Origin: Arthrobacter sp. Leaf234
GTDB taxonomy: Bacteria; Actinomycetota; Actinomycetes; Actinomycetales; Micrococcaceae
Reading direction: 5' to 3'
Length of the DNA: 64,000 bases
Assembly (NCBI RefSeq): GCF_001422665.1
Contig: NZ_LMLU01000005.1
Span: 248,001 to 312,000, forward strand
In this document: positions 17,279-25,499 of the stretch, piece by piece
Layout of the letters: each line of letters starts with the position of its first letter
Position numbering within the stretch: position 1 is the first letter of the stretch
Notes under the pieces: generated by a model
Told to the model about the DNA's origin: nothing
Database searches by the model: none
What the model saw: only the letters and a program-made list of their open reading frames with translations
Made by a program: the position numbers and the translations under genes

Positions 17279-17889
17279 GGCCGGACGATCCTCAGGATCG
17301 CGGCGCGGACCGTCCCGACGCCCATGGGGTCGAGGGAGAGGGCGCGGTGGAGCGTGGTGCCCTCGATGAGTGCGTCGAGCATGAGTGCGGTCTCCGGATC
17401 GAAGTGGGTGTGCAGGGCGGCGCGGCTGCGCGCCATCCAGGCGTCGGTGATGCTGCGGAACGCGGGACGCCGGGCGGCCAGCGCATACAGCTCGAGGCTG
17501 GCGAGCATGGTCTCCGGCGACGTGAGGGTAGTGCCGGTGATGAGCCCGACGACGGCCTCGGCGGCGTCCGCCCTGCTGGTGGCGGCGGAGAGTGTCGCGT
17601 CGAAGACGTCCGCCGTCCGCTCGGCGAGCACGGTGAAGGCCGCGTGCAGGAGGTCGTCCATGCCGTCGAAGTGGTAGGTCATGGAGCCGAGCGGCACATC
17701 TGCGGCAGCGGCGATGCGGCGGTGCGTGGTGCCGGCGACACCGTGCTCGGCGATGACGCCGAGGGCCACGTCGATGAGCCGCTCGCGGCGCTGCGGGTCG
17801 TGGCGGCGGGCACGCGTCGGGTCGCCTGCGGCAGGAGCGGCTGGTGCCCCGCGGTCCGCAGACCTGTGCGCGGCCGGACCGGGCGTCAC
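17275..17889 (-). CDS. TetR-family transcriptional regulator
   Basis: A 204-residue repressor: an N-terminal HTH ('RERLIDVALGVIAEHGVAGTTHRRIAAAADVPLGSMTYHF', shown here in two overlapping halves of the motif) and a C-terminal helical ligand domain. The start is GTG 17889, which overlaps the stop of a 19-codon reading frame by 4 bp. The reading frame upstream of 17889 is low in complexity. It is followed directly by the MFS gene it presumably controls. Two palindromes lie in the promoter region at 17976..18007. Confidence 0.83.
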   Translation of the reverse strand: MTPGPAAHRSADRGAPAAPAAGDPTRARRHDPQRRERLIDVALGVIAEHGVAGTTHRRIAAAADVPLGSMTYHFDGMDDLLHAAFTVLAERTADVFDATLSAATSRADAAEAVVGLITGTTLTSPETMLASLELYALAARRPAFRSITDAWMARSRAALHTHFDPETALMLDALIEGTTLHRALSLDPMGVGTVRAAILRIVRP

Positions 17890-17945
17890 GGGGCGAGCCT
17901 GCGGATGCTGCGTCCGTCGTCCTCGATGAATTCGTGCCGGGTCAT
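17886..17945 (-). CDS. Possible 19-codon leader peptide coupled to the TetR gene
   Basis: ATG 17945 opens a frame of 19 codons (MTRHEFIEDDGRSIRRLAP) that ends with a TGA overlapping the GTG of the TetR gene. It has a GGCAGG ribosome site 6 bases upstream, while the TetR start itself has none. Ribosomes finishing this short frame could therefore deliver initiation at the TetR start. It is a short frame found by eye; translation is an inference. Confidence 0.4.
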   Translation of the reverse strand: MTRHEFIEDDGRSIRRLAP

Positions 17946-17975
17946 GCGTTACCTGCCGTCGTCGATGCCGATGGG

Positions 17976-18007
17976 TACGATCGTATGCATCATGCGTACA
18001 GATGTAC
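17976..18007 (-). promoter_or_regulatory. Candidate TetR operators and promoter
   Basis: Two palindromes lie upstream of the TetR gene: TACGATCGTA (17976..17985) and GTACA-GA-TGTAC (17996..18007). On the minus strand they coincide with a possible -35 (TGTACA) and -10 (TACGAT) separated by 17 bases. Repressor binding there would close the promoter of the TetR-MFS operon. Confidence 0.5.
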
Positions 18008-18043
18008 ACACCAGTCTTGCGAGGTGACGACGGCAGGAGCGGC

Positions 18044-18493
18044 TCAGGCCTCCGGGGGGAGCGCCTCGTGGTGTTCCTTGCCCTTGGTGCGGCGGTCCTC
18101 CTTCATCTCCGCCTCGAACAGGTGCCGCTTGCCCTGGACCAGCGAGTCGCGGGCTTCCTTCTCGAAGGACTTGAACTCGGAGTAGTAGTGGTCGTCGTAG
18201 TCCTCCATGATCTGGAACGTCCACCGGCCCTCGATCACGTTGCGGCCGATGATCTCGGTGGCCAGCTTGTCCGCGATCTCGGTGTGGCCCGCCTTCCGGA
18301 ACAGGTCCTCGGCATCGGACAGGTTGAGGTCGGCCTTGCCGGTGAGGCGGTGGAAGCCGTAGAGGTAGCCGCGGGCGTGCTCCACGACCTCCAGGGCTTC
18401 GGAGAGCTTTCCGAGGGCCTCGACGGTGAGGTCGGAGACGCCCTCGGGGCGCTGGTGGGTTGCATCGGGACCGGGGGTGTCAGGGGTAGCCAT
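18044..18493 (-). CDS. Conserved hypothetical protein
   Basis: A 149-residue soluble protein, mostly helical and highly charged. Key stretches are 'GKLSEALEVVEHARGYLYGFHRLTG', 'DAEDLFRKAGH' and 'MEDYDDHYYSEFKSFEKEAR'. I have the impression that it is conserved among actinobacteria, but I do not recognise a named domain or function. ATG 18493 is chosen because similarity to a folded protein starts after the Pro/Thr-rich first 18 residues; no clear ribosome site is present, so a leaderless message is possible. It stands alone, downstream of the TetR promoter on the same strand direction but separated from it. Confidence 0.65.
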   Translation of the reverse strand: MATPDTPGPDATHQRPEGVSDLTVEALGKLSEALEVVEHARGYLYGFHRLTGKADLNLSDAEDLFRKAGHTEIADKLATEIIGRNVIEGRWTFQIMEDYDDHYYSEFKSFEKEARDSLVQGKRHLFEAEMKEDRRTKGKEHHEALPPEA

Positions 18494-18699
18494 ATGCGTA
18501 CCGTACCCAGAAGCTCCGACACTCACACGGGTGCGGCCGAGCCGGTGCACATGGCGCATCGGTTGCCGTGGTCGACGCCGGTGCGCCGGGAGCGGGCCGG
18601 ACGGCGATGGTGACCCCTCCTGTGCGTAAATGCAGAAGTGGTCTGCACTAATCGGCGTTGATCAGCCCCCTGGGCAGCGCGATACTCATAACGCCCCGA

Positions 18700-18715
18700 T
18701 GTGTGCTCCGTCACA
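18700..18715 (+). promoter_or_regulatory. CRP/GlxR-like site upstream of the MHS transporter
   Basis: TGTGTGCTCCGTCACA matches the TGTGA-N6-TCACA consensus at 9 of 10 positions. It lies 69 bp before the start of the transporter, where an activator would bind. Confidence 0.4.
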
Positions 18716-18784
18716 GTGCGCATCGGCCAGCGGAGGCCGGTCACGGCCGGCCGTGTCAACGAAGACACCGAAGGAGCAGCCCGC

Positions 18785-20167
18785 ATGAGTTCAGCGCAGC
18801 ACACACCACCGCAGCGGCAGGAGCCCGACGTCGAGCAGTCGGGTCTCAAGAAGGTCGTGGTCGCCTCGATGGCCGGCACCGTGGTCGAGTGGTACGAGTT
18901 CTTCCTCTACGCCGCGGCGGCCACGCTGGTCTTCGCCACCGTCTTCTTCCCGAGCGCCGATTCCGAGCTCGACGCGATCATCGCCGGGTTCCTGACCTAC
19001 GCCGTCGGCTTCGTCGCCCGGCCCATCGGCGGGATCGTCTTCGGGCACTTCGGCGACAAGTACGGCCGCAAGCAGCTGCTCCAGGTCAGCATCATCCTCG
19101 TGGGCGTCTCCACCTTCCTCATGGGTTGCCTACCCACCTTCGACCAGGTGGGCTACTGGGCTCCCGGACTCCTCGTGGTGCTGCGCTTCATCCAGGGCTT
19201 CGCGGTGGGCGGCGAGTGGGGCGGTGCCGTGCTGCTGGTCGCCGAGCACAGCCCGAGCAGGAGCCGCGGTTTCTGGTCGAGCTGGCCGCAGTCCGCCGTG
19301 CCCATGGGCAACCTGCTCGCCACCGGCGTGCTCTTCGGTCTGTCGGCCGTCCTCGACGAGGCGTCCTTCCTCGGCTGGGGCTGGCGCGTGGCCTTCTGGC
19401 TCTCCGCCGTGATCGTGATCATCGGCTACTACATCCGCACCAAGGTCAATGACGCCCCGATCTTTCTCGAGGCCCGCAAGGAGGTCGTCGACGAGGCCAA
19501 GGGCTATGGCGTCGTCGAGGTGTTCAAGCGCTACCCGCGCGGCGTCTTCACCGCCATGGGCCTGCGCTTCGCCGAGAACATCCTCTACTACCTGGTGGTC
19601 ACCTTCAGCATCACCTACCTCAGCACAGTGGTCGGGGAGGACCGTACGCGGATCCTGCTGCTGCTGCTCGTCGCGCACTTCCTGCACTTCTGCGCCGTGC
19701 CGATCGTCGGCCGGTACTCCGACCGCTTCGGCCGGAAGCCGGTGTACCTCGCCGGCGCCGTCCTCGGTGCGACCTGGGGCTTCTTCGCCTTCCCGATGAT
19801 GGACACCGGCAATGACCTGATCATCCTCGCGGCCGTGACGATCGGGCTCTTCTTCCACGCCCTCATGTACGCGGGACAGCCGGCCATCATGGCCGAGATG
19901 TTCCCCACGCGCATGCGCTACTCCGGGGTGTCGCTCGGATACCAGGTCACCTCGATCGTCGCCGGCTCACTCGCTCCAATCATCGCCGCGACCCTGCTGC
20001 GGGACTACGGCTCCTCGACACCGGTGGCCATCTACCTGCTCCTGGCCTGCTGCGTGACGATCGTCGCCGTGCTCCTGCTGAAGGAGACCCGCGGCATCTC
20101 CCTGCTCGACGTGGACGAGGCCGACGCCCGCGGCACGGCGGACCTCCTCGCCGCCTCGAAGAAGTAA
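18785..20167 (+). CDS. MFS transporter, metabolite:H+ symporter (MHS) family
   Basis: A 460-residue membrane protein with 12 predicted segments and the marks of the MHS group (ProP/KgtP/ShiA relatives): 'GTVVEWYEFFLYAAAATLVF' at the first helix, 'GHFGDKYGRKQLL' signature loop, 'GFAVGGEWGGAVLLVAEHSP' in helix 4-5, and a second 'GRYSDRFGRKPV' signature. Such proteins import organic acids, betaines or aromatic acids with protons. ATG 18785 has GAAGGAG upstream. A CRP-like site at 18700 suggests carbon-source control. It is followed by a strong terminator, so it is monocistronic. Confidence 0.9.
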   Translation: MSSAQHTPPQRQEPDVEQSGLKKVVVASMAGTVVEWYEFFLYAAAATLVFATVFFPSADSELDAIIAGFLTYAVGFVARPIGGIVFGHFGDKYGRKQLLQVSIILVGVSTFLMGCLPTFDQVGYWAPGLLVVLRFIQGFAVGGEWGGAVLLVAEHSPSRSRGFWSSWPQSAVPMGNLLATGVLFGLSAVLDEASFLGWGWRVAFWLSAVIVIIGYYIRTKVNDAPIFLEARKEVVDEAKGYGVVEVFKRYPRGVFTAMGLRFAENILYYLVVTFSITYLSTVVGEDRTRILLLLLVAHFLHFCAVPIVGRYSDRFGRKPVYLAGAVLGATWGFFAFPMMDTGNDLIILAAVTIGLFFHALMYAGQPAIMAEMFPTRMRYSGVSLGYQVTSIVAGSLAPIIAATLLRDYGSSTPVAIYLLLACCVTIVAVLLLKETRGISLLDVDEADARGTADLLAASKK

Positions 20168-20184
20168 CGGTCCGACGGCCATGA

Positions 20185-20229
20185 CACGGGACGACGACGG
20201 CGGCGGGCCCGCGCCGTCGTCGTCCCGTG
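20185..20229. terminator. Perfect 18-bp inverted repeat, bidirectional terminator
   Basis: Arms 20185..20202 and 20212..20229 are fully complementary around a 9-base loop. It lies between the convergent MHS transporter and LysR genes and can serve both. Confidence 0.85.
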
Positions 20230-20293
20230 CCCTGAGCGGCATGACGGTGATGCTGCGATGTGGGCGCCCGAGGTGTCGGTGCGTGCCGAGCGG

Positions 20294-21199
20294 TCAGGCG
20301 GCCAGTTCGTCCGCGCGCTCGCCGATCTCCCGACGGATCGCCGCGACCGCGACCTGCACGGCTGCGGACCGGAGCGACTCCGGTCTCGCCACCGCCCAGA
20401 TGGGCAGCTGACGGTGGAAGCCGTCGTGGAGCACCGGCAGCAGCGCGGAGCCGGCGGGCACCATGAAGCTCGGCAGCAGGCCGATCCCCGCCCCCGCGTG
20501 GACCGCCTCGACCTGGGCGAAGATGCTCGTCGACTGGAAGGACGAGACGGGCAGGGGCAGCTGGGAGGAGCGGTGACCGAGCTCCTGCACCTGGAGCGCC
20601 GACTCCACGTAGGAGACGAAGCTGTGGTGCCGGATGTCCTCGAGCCGCTCGGGCAGGCCGCGCCGCTCCGCGTACGCCGGCCCGGCATAGAGGCGCAGGA
20701 AGTAGTTGGTGAGGAAGATGGGCTCCGCCGTCGCGGTCTCGGTGCGTCCAACTACCACCTCGAGATCGACGCCGGAGCGGTTCTGGCTGGCCTTCCGCGT
20801 GGCACTGAGCATCTCCACGTCGAGCCGCGGGTTCTCCTGCTGCAGCCGCACGAGCGCGGGGGTGACGAAGCGGGCGCCGAAGCCGTCGGGCGTGCTGATG
20901 CGGAGCATCCCGGTCAGGGCGTCGGACCTGGAGCGGCGCGCCTCGAGGTCCCCGAGGCTCTGCTCGATCGCCTCGGCGGCGGTGACGGCGTCCGCTCCGA
21001 GCGCGGTGAGCTCCCAGCCCTGCGGAGAGCGCTCGAGGGTGCGTCCACCCAGCTGCCGGTCGAGGGCGACGATCCGGCGGGAGATCGTGGTGTGCGTGGT
21101 GCCGAGTGCTTCCGCGACGGCGTTGAAGCGGCCCAGGCGGGCGACGGTCAGCAGGATGAGGAGATCGTCCGGACTCGGCAGGCGGCGGACGTCGACCAT
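20294..21199 (-). CDS. LysR-family transcriptional regulator
   Basis: A 301-residue regulator. Residues 10-68 form the LysR winged HTH ('DLLILLTVARLGRFNAVAEALGTTHTTISRRI' read in parts), followed by the linker helix and a periplasmic-binding-like effector domain. It is divergent from mmsB-mmsA across a 121-bp region carrying a dyad, so it probably controls these valine/3-hydroxyisobutyrate catabolic genes and its own expression. ATG 21199 lies close to a GGAGGA site. Effector unknown, perhaps 3-hydroxyisobutyrate or a semialdehyde. Confidence 0.88.
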   Translation of the reverse strand: MVDVRRLPSPDDLLILLTVARLGRFNAVAEALGTTHTTISRRIVALDRQLGGRTLERSPQGWELTALGADAVTAAEAIEQSLGDLEARRSRSDALTGMLRISTPDGFGARFVTPALVRLQQENPRLDVEMLSATRKASQNRSGVDLEVVVGRTETATAEPIFLTNYFLRLYAGPAYAERRGLPERLEDIRHHSFVSYVESALQVQELGHRSSQLPLPVSSFQSTSIFAQVEAVHAGAGIGLLPSFMVPAGSALLPVLHDGFHRQLPIWAVARPESLRSAAVQVAVAAIRREIGERADELAA

Positions 21200-21232
21200 G
21201 GTCCTCCTCCGTCCGCGCCTGTGCAGAAACGT

Positions 21233-21247
21233 TCACACCGTCTGTGA
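21233..21247. promoter_or_regulatory. Dyad in the LysR/mmsB intergenic region
   Basis: TCACA-CCGTC-TGTGA is a perfect 5+5 dyad located 34 bp before the LysR start and 74 bp before mmsB. Position and symmetry suit a LysR recognition site, though it is not an exact T-N11-A box. Confidence 0.4.
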
Positions 21248-21320
21248 TTTCTTCCCTTGATCGCACTGTAACAGCGGGAGAGGCTGACATGGAGACACCC
21301 ACGAGCAAAGGAGCTTGGAC

Positions 21321-22211
21321 ATGGCAACGATCGGCTGGATAGGACTCGGGAACATGGGCGGTCCGATGACCGCCAACCTGGTGCGGGCGGGCCACACGGT
21401 GCAGGGTTTCGACCTCAGCGCCGACGCCGTCGCGGCGGCAGTGGCGGAGGGCGTGACGGCGGTGGAGGGGATCGCCGGGGCCGTCAAGGGCGCGGACGTG
21501 GTCTTCACGATGCTGCCGAAGGGGGACCACGCACGGGCGGTCTACCTCGGTGAGGACGGTGTCCTCGCGCACGCGGACACCTCGACCCTCCTGATCGACT
21601 CCTCGACGATCGACATCGAGTCCGCAGCCGCGCTGCACGAGGCCGCCGCGGAGCGGGGCTTCCGGTTCGTCGACGCCCCGGTCTCGGGCGGCATCAGCGG
21701 GGCGAAGGCCGCGACCCTGACGTTCATGATCGGCGGCGAGGACGGCGCGGTGAAGGAAGCCACCGGATTCATCGAGCCGATGGCGAGGAACATCATCCCG
21801 ACGGGCGGGGCCACCACCGGGCAGGCCGCCAAGATCTGCAACAACCTGATGCTGTTCGTCAACCTCGCCTCGACCGCGGAGGGAGCCGTGCTCGCCGACC
21901 GCCTGGGCCTCGACAAGCAGGTGTTCTGGGACATCGCGTCCGTGTCTTCCGGGGACAGCTGGGCCCTGCGCACCTGGTACCCGGTGCCCGGCGTCGTCGA
22001 CACGGCGGCGTCGAACAACGACTTCGCCCCCACCTTCACCACCGAACTGGCGAACAAGGACATCGGACTCGCCATCGCCGCTGCGCGGGGCACCGATACG
22101 CCCCTCGAGATCGGCGAGCACGTCCAGCAGCTCTTCCAGCGCCTCATCGACCAGGGCGAGGGCGGCAGGGACTGCTCCATGATCATCAAACTCGTCGACG
22201 GCTCGCTCTGA
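21321..22211 (+). CDS. mmsB: 3-hydroxyisobutyrate dehydrogenase
   Basis: A 296-residue NAD-dependent enzyme that oxidises 3-hydroxyisobutyrate to methylmalonate semialdehyde in valine breakdown. It has the Rossmann motif GLGNMG (8-13), the substrate-binding 'DAPVSGG' (118-124), and the catalytic Lys171 in 'GQAAKICNNLML'. Length and layout are typical. ATG 21321 is preferred over an in-frame TTG six bases earlier because AAAGGAG is then correctly spaced. The next gene, 23 bp downstream, encodes the enzyme for the following step, so the pair is a functional operon. Confidence 0.92.
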   Translation: MATIGWIGLGNMGGPMTANLVRAGHTVQGFDLSADAVAAAVAEGVTAVEGIAGAVKGADVVFTMLPKGDHARAVYLGEDGVLAHADTSTLLIDSSTIDIESAAALHEAAAERGFRFVDAPVSGGISGAKAATLTFMIGGEDGAVKEATGFIEPMARNIIPTGGATTGQAAKICNNLMLFVNLASTAEGAVLADRLGLDKQVFWDIASVSSGDSWALRTWYPVPGVVDTAASNNDFAPTFTTELANKDIGLAIAAARGTDTPLEIGEHVQQLFQRLIDQGEGGRDCSMIIKLVDGSL

Positions 22212-22234
22212 TCCCCCCGAGAGGACTCACCCCC

Positions 22235-23719
22235 ATGCAGCAGATCCCGCACTACATCAACGGAGCACGCGTGGCCGACGCCGAGCGCTTCGGTCCCGTG
22301 TTCGACCCCGCCACGGGCCGGCAGGAAAAGGAAGTGGCCCTGGCCTCGCCGGCGCGCGTGGACGAAGCGGTCCGGGCTGCCGAGGCGGCCCTTCCCGGCT
22401 GGCGGTCGGCGAGCCTCGCGAAGCGTGCCGCGGTCTTCTACCGGGTCCGGCAGCTGCTCACCGAGCGGAAGTCCGAGCTCGCGGCGATCCTCACCAGTGA
22501 GCACGGCAAGGTGCTCTCCGACGCCGAGGGGGAGATCTCCCGCGGCCTCGAGAACATCGAGTTCGCCACGGGACTCGGCCACATGCTGAAGGGCGAGCGG
22601 TCCGAGCAGGTCTCCACGGGGGTGGACGTGCACTCGATCCGCCAGCCCGTCGGCGTCGTCGCCTGCATCACGCCCTTCAACTTCCCGGCGATGGTCCCGC
22701 TGTGGATGATCGGCAGCGCGATCGCCTGCGGCAACACCGTGCTGCTGAAGCCCAGCGAGAAGGATCCGTCCTCGTCCGTGTTCATCGCCGAGCTGTTCAC
22801 CGAGGCGGGACTGCCGAACGGCGTGCTGAACGTGGTGCACGGTGATCGCGAGGCCGTGGAGACCATCCTCGACCACCCGGGCGTGAAGGCGGTGAGCTTC
22901 GTCGGCTCCACCCCGATCGCGAGGACCATCTACACGCGGGCCGCCGCCAACGGGAAGCGCGTCCAGGCGCTGGGCGGTGCGAAGAACCACATGGTGGTCC
23001 TGCCCGACGCGGACCTGGACATGGCTGCCGACGCCGCGATCTCCGCCGCCTACGGCTCCGCGGGGGAGCGCTGCATGGCGATCAGCGTCATGGTCGCGGT
23101 GGGTGACATCGCGGACGATCTCGTCGAGGCGGTCCGCTCGCGCATGGCCGGCCTGAGGATCGGGCCCGGCACCGACCCGTCGTCCGAGATGGGACCGCTC
23201 ATCACCGCCGAGCACCGCGACCGGGTCGCGTCCTACGTGACCGGCGCATCGGCCGAGGGCGCCACGGTGGTCGTCGACGGGACGCAGCAGGAGTTCGGCT
23301 CGGACGGCTTCTTCATCGGCGTCTCCCTCGTGGACCACGTGAAGCCGGGCATGAAGGTGTACGACGACGAGATCTTCGGCCCCGTGCTCTCGGTGGTCCG
23401 GGTGGCGACGTACGCCGACGCCGTCCGGCTCGTGAACGAGAACCAGTACGGCAACGGCGTCGCGATCTTCACGCGCGACGGCGGTGCGGCGCGGCAGTTC
23501 GAGGTCGAGGCCGAGGCTGGCATGGTGGGCGTCAACGTCCCCATCCCGGTGCCGGTGGGCACCTACTCCTTCGGCGGCTGGAAGGACTCCCTGTTCGGCG
23601 ACACGCACATGTACGGCCCGGACAGCATCCGCTTCTACACGCGGGGGAAGGTCGTCACCACGCGCTGGCCGGACCCGTCCACGTCGGCGATCGACCTCGG
23701 CTTCCCGCAGGTCGACTGA
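22235..23719 (+). CDS. mmsA: CoA-acylating methylmalonate-semialdehyde dehydrogenase
   Basis: A 494-residue aldehyde dehydrogenase that converts methylmalonate semialdehyde to propionyl-CoA, CO2 and NADH. The catalytic Cys280 sits in 'GSAGERCMAI'; the NAD-binding 'ITPFNFPAMVPLWM' and the family-specific 'GGAKNHMVVLPDADLD' are present. The Glu usual in hydrolytic aldehyde dehydrogenases is replaced in this group, consistent with CoA use. ATG 22235 follows GAGAGG. Together with mmsB it completes the late steps of valine catabolism. A hairpin follows the stop. Confidence 0.93.
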   Translation: MQQIPHYINGARVADAERFGPVFDPATGRQEKEVALASPARVDEAVRAAEAALPGWRSASLAKRAAVFYRVRQLLTERKSELAAILTSEHGKVLSDAEGEISRGLENIEFATGLGHMLKGERSEQVSTGVDVHSIRQPVGVVACITPFNFPAMVPLWMIGSAIACGNTVLLKPSEKDPSSSVFIAELFTEAGLPNGVLNVVHGDREAVETILDHPGVKAVSFVGSTPIARTIYTRAAANGKRVQALGGAKNHMVVLPDADLDMAADAAISAAYGSAGERCMAISVMVAVGDIADDLVEAVRSRMAGLRIGPGTDPSSEMGPLITAEHRDRVASYVTGASAEGATVVVDGTQQEFGSDGFFIGVSLVDHVKPGMKVYDDEIFGPVLSVVRVATYADAVRLVNENQYGNGVAIFTRDGGAARQFEVEAEAGMVGVNVPIPVPVGTYSFGGWKDSLFGDTHMYGPDSIRFYTRGKVVTTRWPDPSTSAIDLGFPQVD

Positions 23720-23731
23720 GGCCTCGGCGGA

Positions 23732-23763
23732 CGGGACGCAGGTTCTCTCGGACGTGCGTCCCG
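23732..23763 (+). terminator. Hairpin terminator after mmsA
   Basis: CGGGACGCA (23732..23740) pairs with TGCGTCCCG (23755..23763) 12 bp after the mmsA stop. The loop is 14 bases. It may also serve the convergent gene ending at 23851. Confidence 0.5.
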
Positions 23764-23850
23764 CCCTTTGAGGAACCCCGCGCGGGTAGCGAGCCATCGC
23801 TGCCAGCAGGGGCAGACATGCCCTTATGAGAGCTCGGACCGGGCGGACGG

Positions 23851-24693
23851 CTACAGCTCGGGCTTCGCGATCACCGCGATGTCGTCGTCGCCCGCGCCGG
23901 CGCGCTGTGCCTCGGTGAGCGACTGGAGGACGGCCGTGACCGCGGGCAGGGGATCGGGCGTGGAGCGCAGCATGAGGCGCGCATCCTTCGCCAGGAGATC
24001 CGCGGAGAACTGGGTGTCGCCGAAGGTCCCGCCCGTGATGACGGGGCCCTTCATCCCGGCGATCACGCCGAGGCCCGTGCCCTTCAGCAGGTCCAGGACC
24101 GCCGCGGCGTCGAGCCCGTTCGCCTTGCCGAGGCGCAGGGCCTCGACCAGGCCCTGCAGCGTGATCCCGAGGGCGAGGTTGGCGAGCAGCTTCCCGGTCG
24201 CGGCGTCCGACGGCGTCGCCACGCGCCGCAGGCGCTCGGCGTCGGCCCAGAGGGCAGCGAGGGGCTCGACGACGTCGATGTCCTCCACGGCGCCCCCGAG
24301 GAGGACGCCCAGCTGCCCGGCCCGGGCCGGCGCGAGGCTCCCGATCACGGGTCCGTGGACGTAGCGGACGCCGGCGGCGGTCGCGTAGTCGGCGAACTCG
24401 CGGGCGTCCTCGGGGGAGACGGTGGTGACGTCGAACCAGACGGCCTCGGCCGGGATCTCCAGGCCCGAGAGCACCACCTCGCGGACGGTGTCCGGACCGA
24501 AGAGGACCGTCATGACGACGTCGGCTTCCTGCACCGCGGCCTCGGGGGAGTCTGCGTGCGTGGCGCCGGCGTCACGGAGGCGCTCAGCGGCGGCGGGCGT
24601 CCGGTTCCAGACCGTGAGGTCGTGGCCGGCCTGGAGCAGGTGCACTCCGAGCTCGTGTCCCATGCGGCCGATGCCGAGCAGTGCGATCTTCAT
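23851..24693 (-). CDS. NAD(P)-dependent beta-hydroxyacid dehydrogenase-family oxidoreductase
   Basis: A 280-residue member of the 3-hydroxyisobutyrate dehydrogenase superfamily. It has the Rossmann motif GIGRMG near the N-terminus, 'WFDVTTVSP', the substrate-loop equivalent 'HGPVIGSLAPARAGQLGVLLGG' (modified from DAPVSGG, so substrate probably differs), and the catalytic Lys in 'DAATGKLLANLALG'. ATG 24693 has GGAGGA 5 bases upstream. It is co-oriented with the SDR gene 62 bp upstream and the ROK repressor gene, so it may belong to that regulon. It is not a duplicate of mmsB, since identity looks low. Confidence 0.83.
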   Translation of the reverse strand: MKIALLGIGRMGHELGVHLLQAGHDLTVWNRTPAAAERLRDAGATHADSPEAAVQEADVVMTVLFGPDTVREVVLSGLEIPAEAVWFDVTTVSPEDAREFADYATAAGVRYVHGPVIGSLAPARAGQLGVLLGGAVEDIDVVEPLAALWADAERLRRVATPSDAATGKLLANLALGITLQGLVEALRLGKANGLDAAAVLDLLKGTGLGVIAGMKGPVITGGTFGDTQFSADLLAKDARLMLRSTPDPLPAVTAVLQSLTEAQRAGAGDDDIAVIAKPEL

Positions 24694-24755
24694 GAAGTCC
24701 TCCGGGTAGGGGTTCGTCGGGGTGGTCCGGGCCGCCGGTGCGGCGTACCGGCCGG

Positions 24756-25421
24756 TCAGTCGGCGCTGACCTGGTGGCGGAACGTGGAGCGCTGGGTGTG
24801 GAGGTCCCAGAGGATCCCGGCGAGGACCGCAGGGTCCTTCTCCGGATCGCCCTCGATGATACGGCCGCCGATGATGAGCTGCGACACCTGGATCCCCTCC
24901 TCGCCGAGCACCTCGTTCAGCAACTGGGCGTAGGCGGCCTGGCCGGCGAACGCGATCGAGGTGCCGGTCACCGCGCGGCCCGGCTTCACGGCGGATCCGC
25001 CGTTGACGAAGAGGATGGTCCCGCGGTTCTCGCCGAGGAAGCGCATGCCGGGCACCACCTGGTGGACGGCGGCCACGGGTCCGTAGATGGAGAACTCGAT
25101 GGGCCCCTTGAGGTCGGCCGGCGTGGTCTCGAGGACCGGCCGCATGAAGTCCTTCTGCGGCAGCGGGCTGTACTGCAGGACCTCGATAGGACCGAGCGTC
25201 TCCGTGGCTGCCTCGAGCGCTGCGGTGATGGACGCGGGATCGCGCACGTCGGCGGCGAATCCCCGGGCGTGGATGCCCTCCTTGCCCAGGTCCTCCGCGA
25301 GGGAGTCGAGCTTGCCCTGACTGCGGGAGATGAGGGCCACGGCCATCCCCTCGGCTCCGAAACGCCGTGCCACGGCGGCTCCGAGGCCGCGTCCTGCTCC
25401 GATGATCGCAATAGTTGTCAT
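24756..25421 (-). CDS. Short-chain dehydrogenase-like protein with altered active site
   Basis: A 221-residue SDR-fold protein. The cofactor motif 'IIGAGRGLGAAVA' is intact and 'FAADVRDPAS' fits the adenine-binding acidic residue. However, the Tyr-x-x-x-Lys pair expected before the 'QAAYAQLLNEVL' helix is missing: the corresponding segment reads TSIAFAGQ. The NAG motif is also changed to QYSP. It may therefore bind NAD(P) without classical SDR chemistry. It lies between the ROK gene and the beta-hydroxyacid dehydrogenase on the same strand. Reaction unknown. Confidence 0.78.
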   Translation of the reverse strand: MTTIAIIGAGRGLGAAVARRFGAEGMAVALISRSQGKLDSLAEDLGKEGIHARGFAADVRDPASITAALEAATETLGPIEVLQYSPLPQKDFMRPVLETTPADLKGPIEFSIYGPVAAVHQVVPGMRFLGENRGTILFVNGGSAVKPGRAVTGTSIAFAGQAAYAQLLNEVLGEEGIQVSQLIIGGRIIEGDPEKDPAVLAGILWDLHTQRSTFRHQVSAD

Positions 25422-25499
25422 GTGGGTGCAATTGATCAGGAGGCTGAATAATTCCGCGCGGACCGAGGCCCGCGTCCCGTCGCGAGCGGGGGAGCGCGA

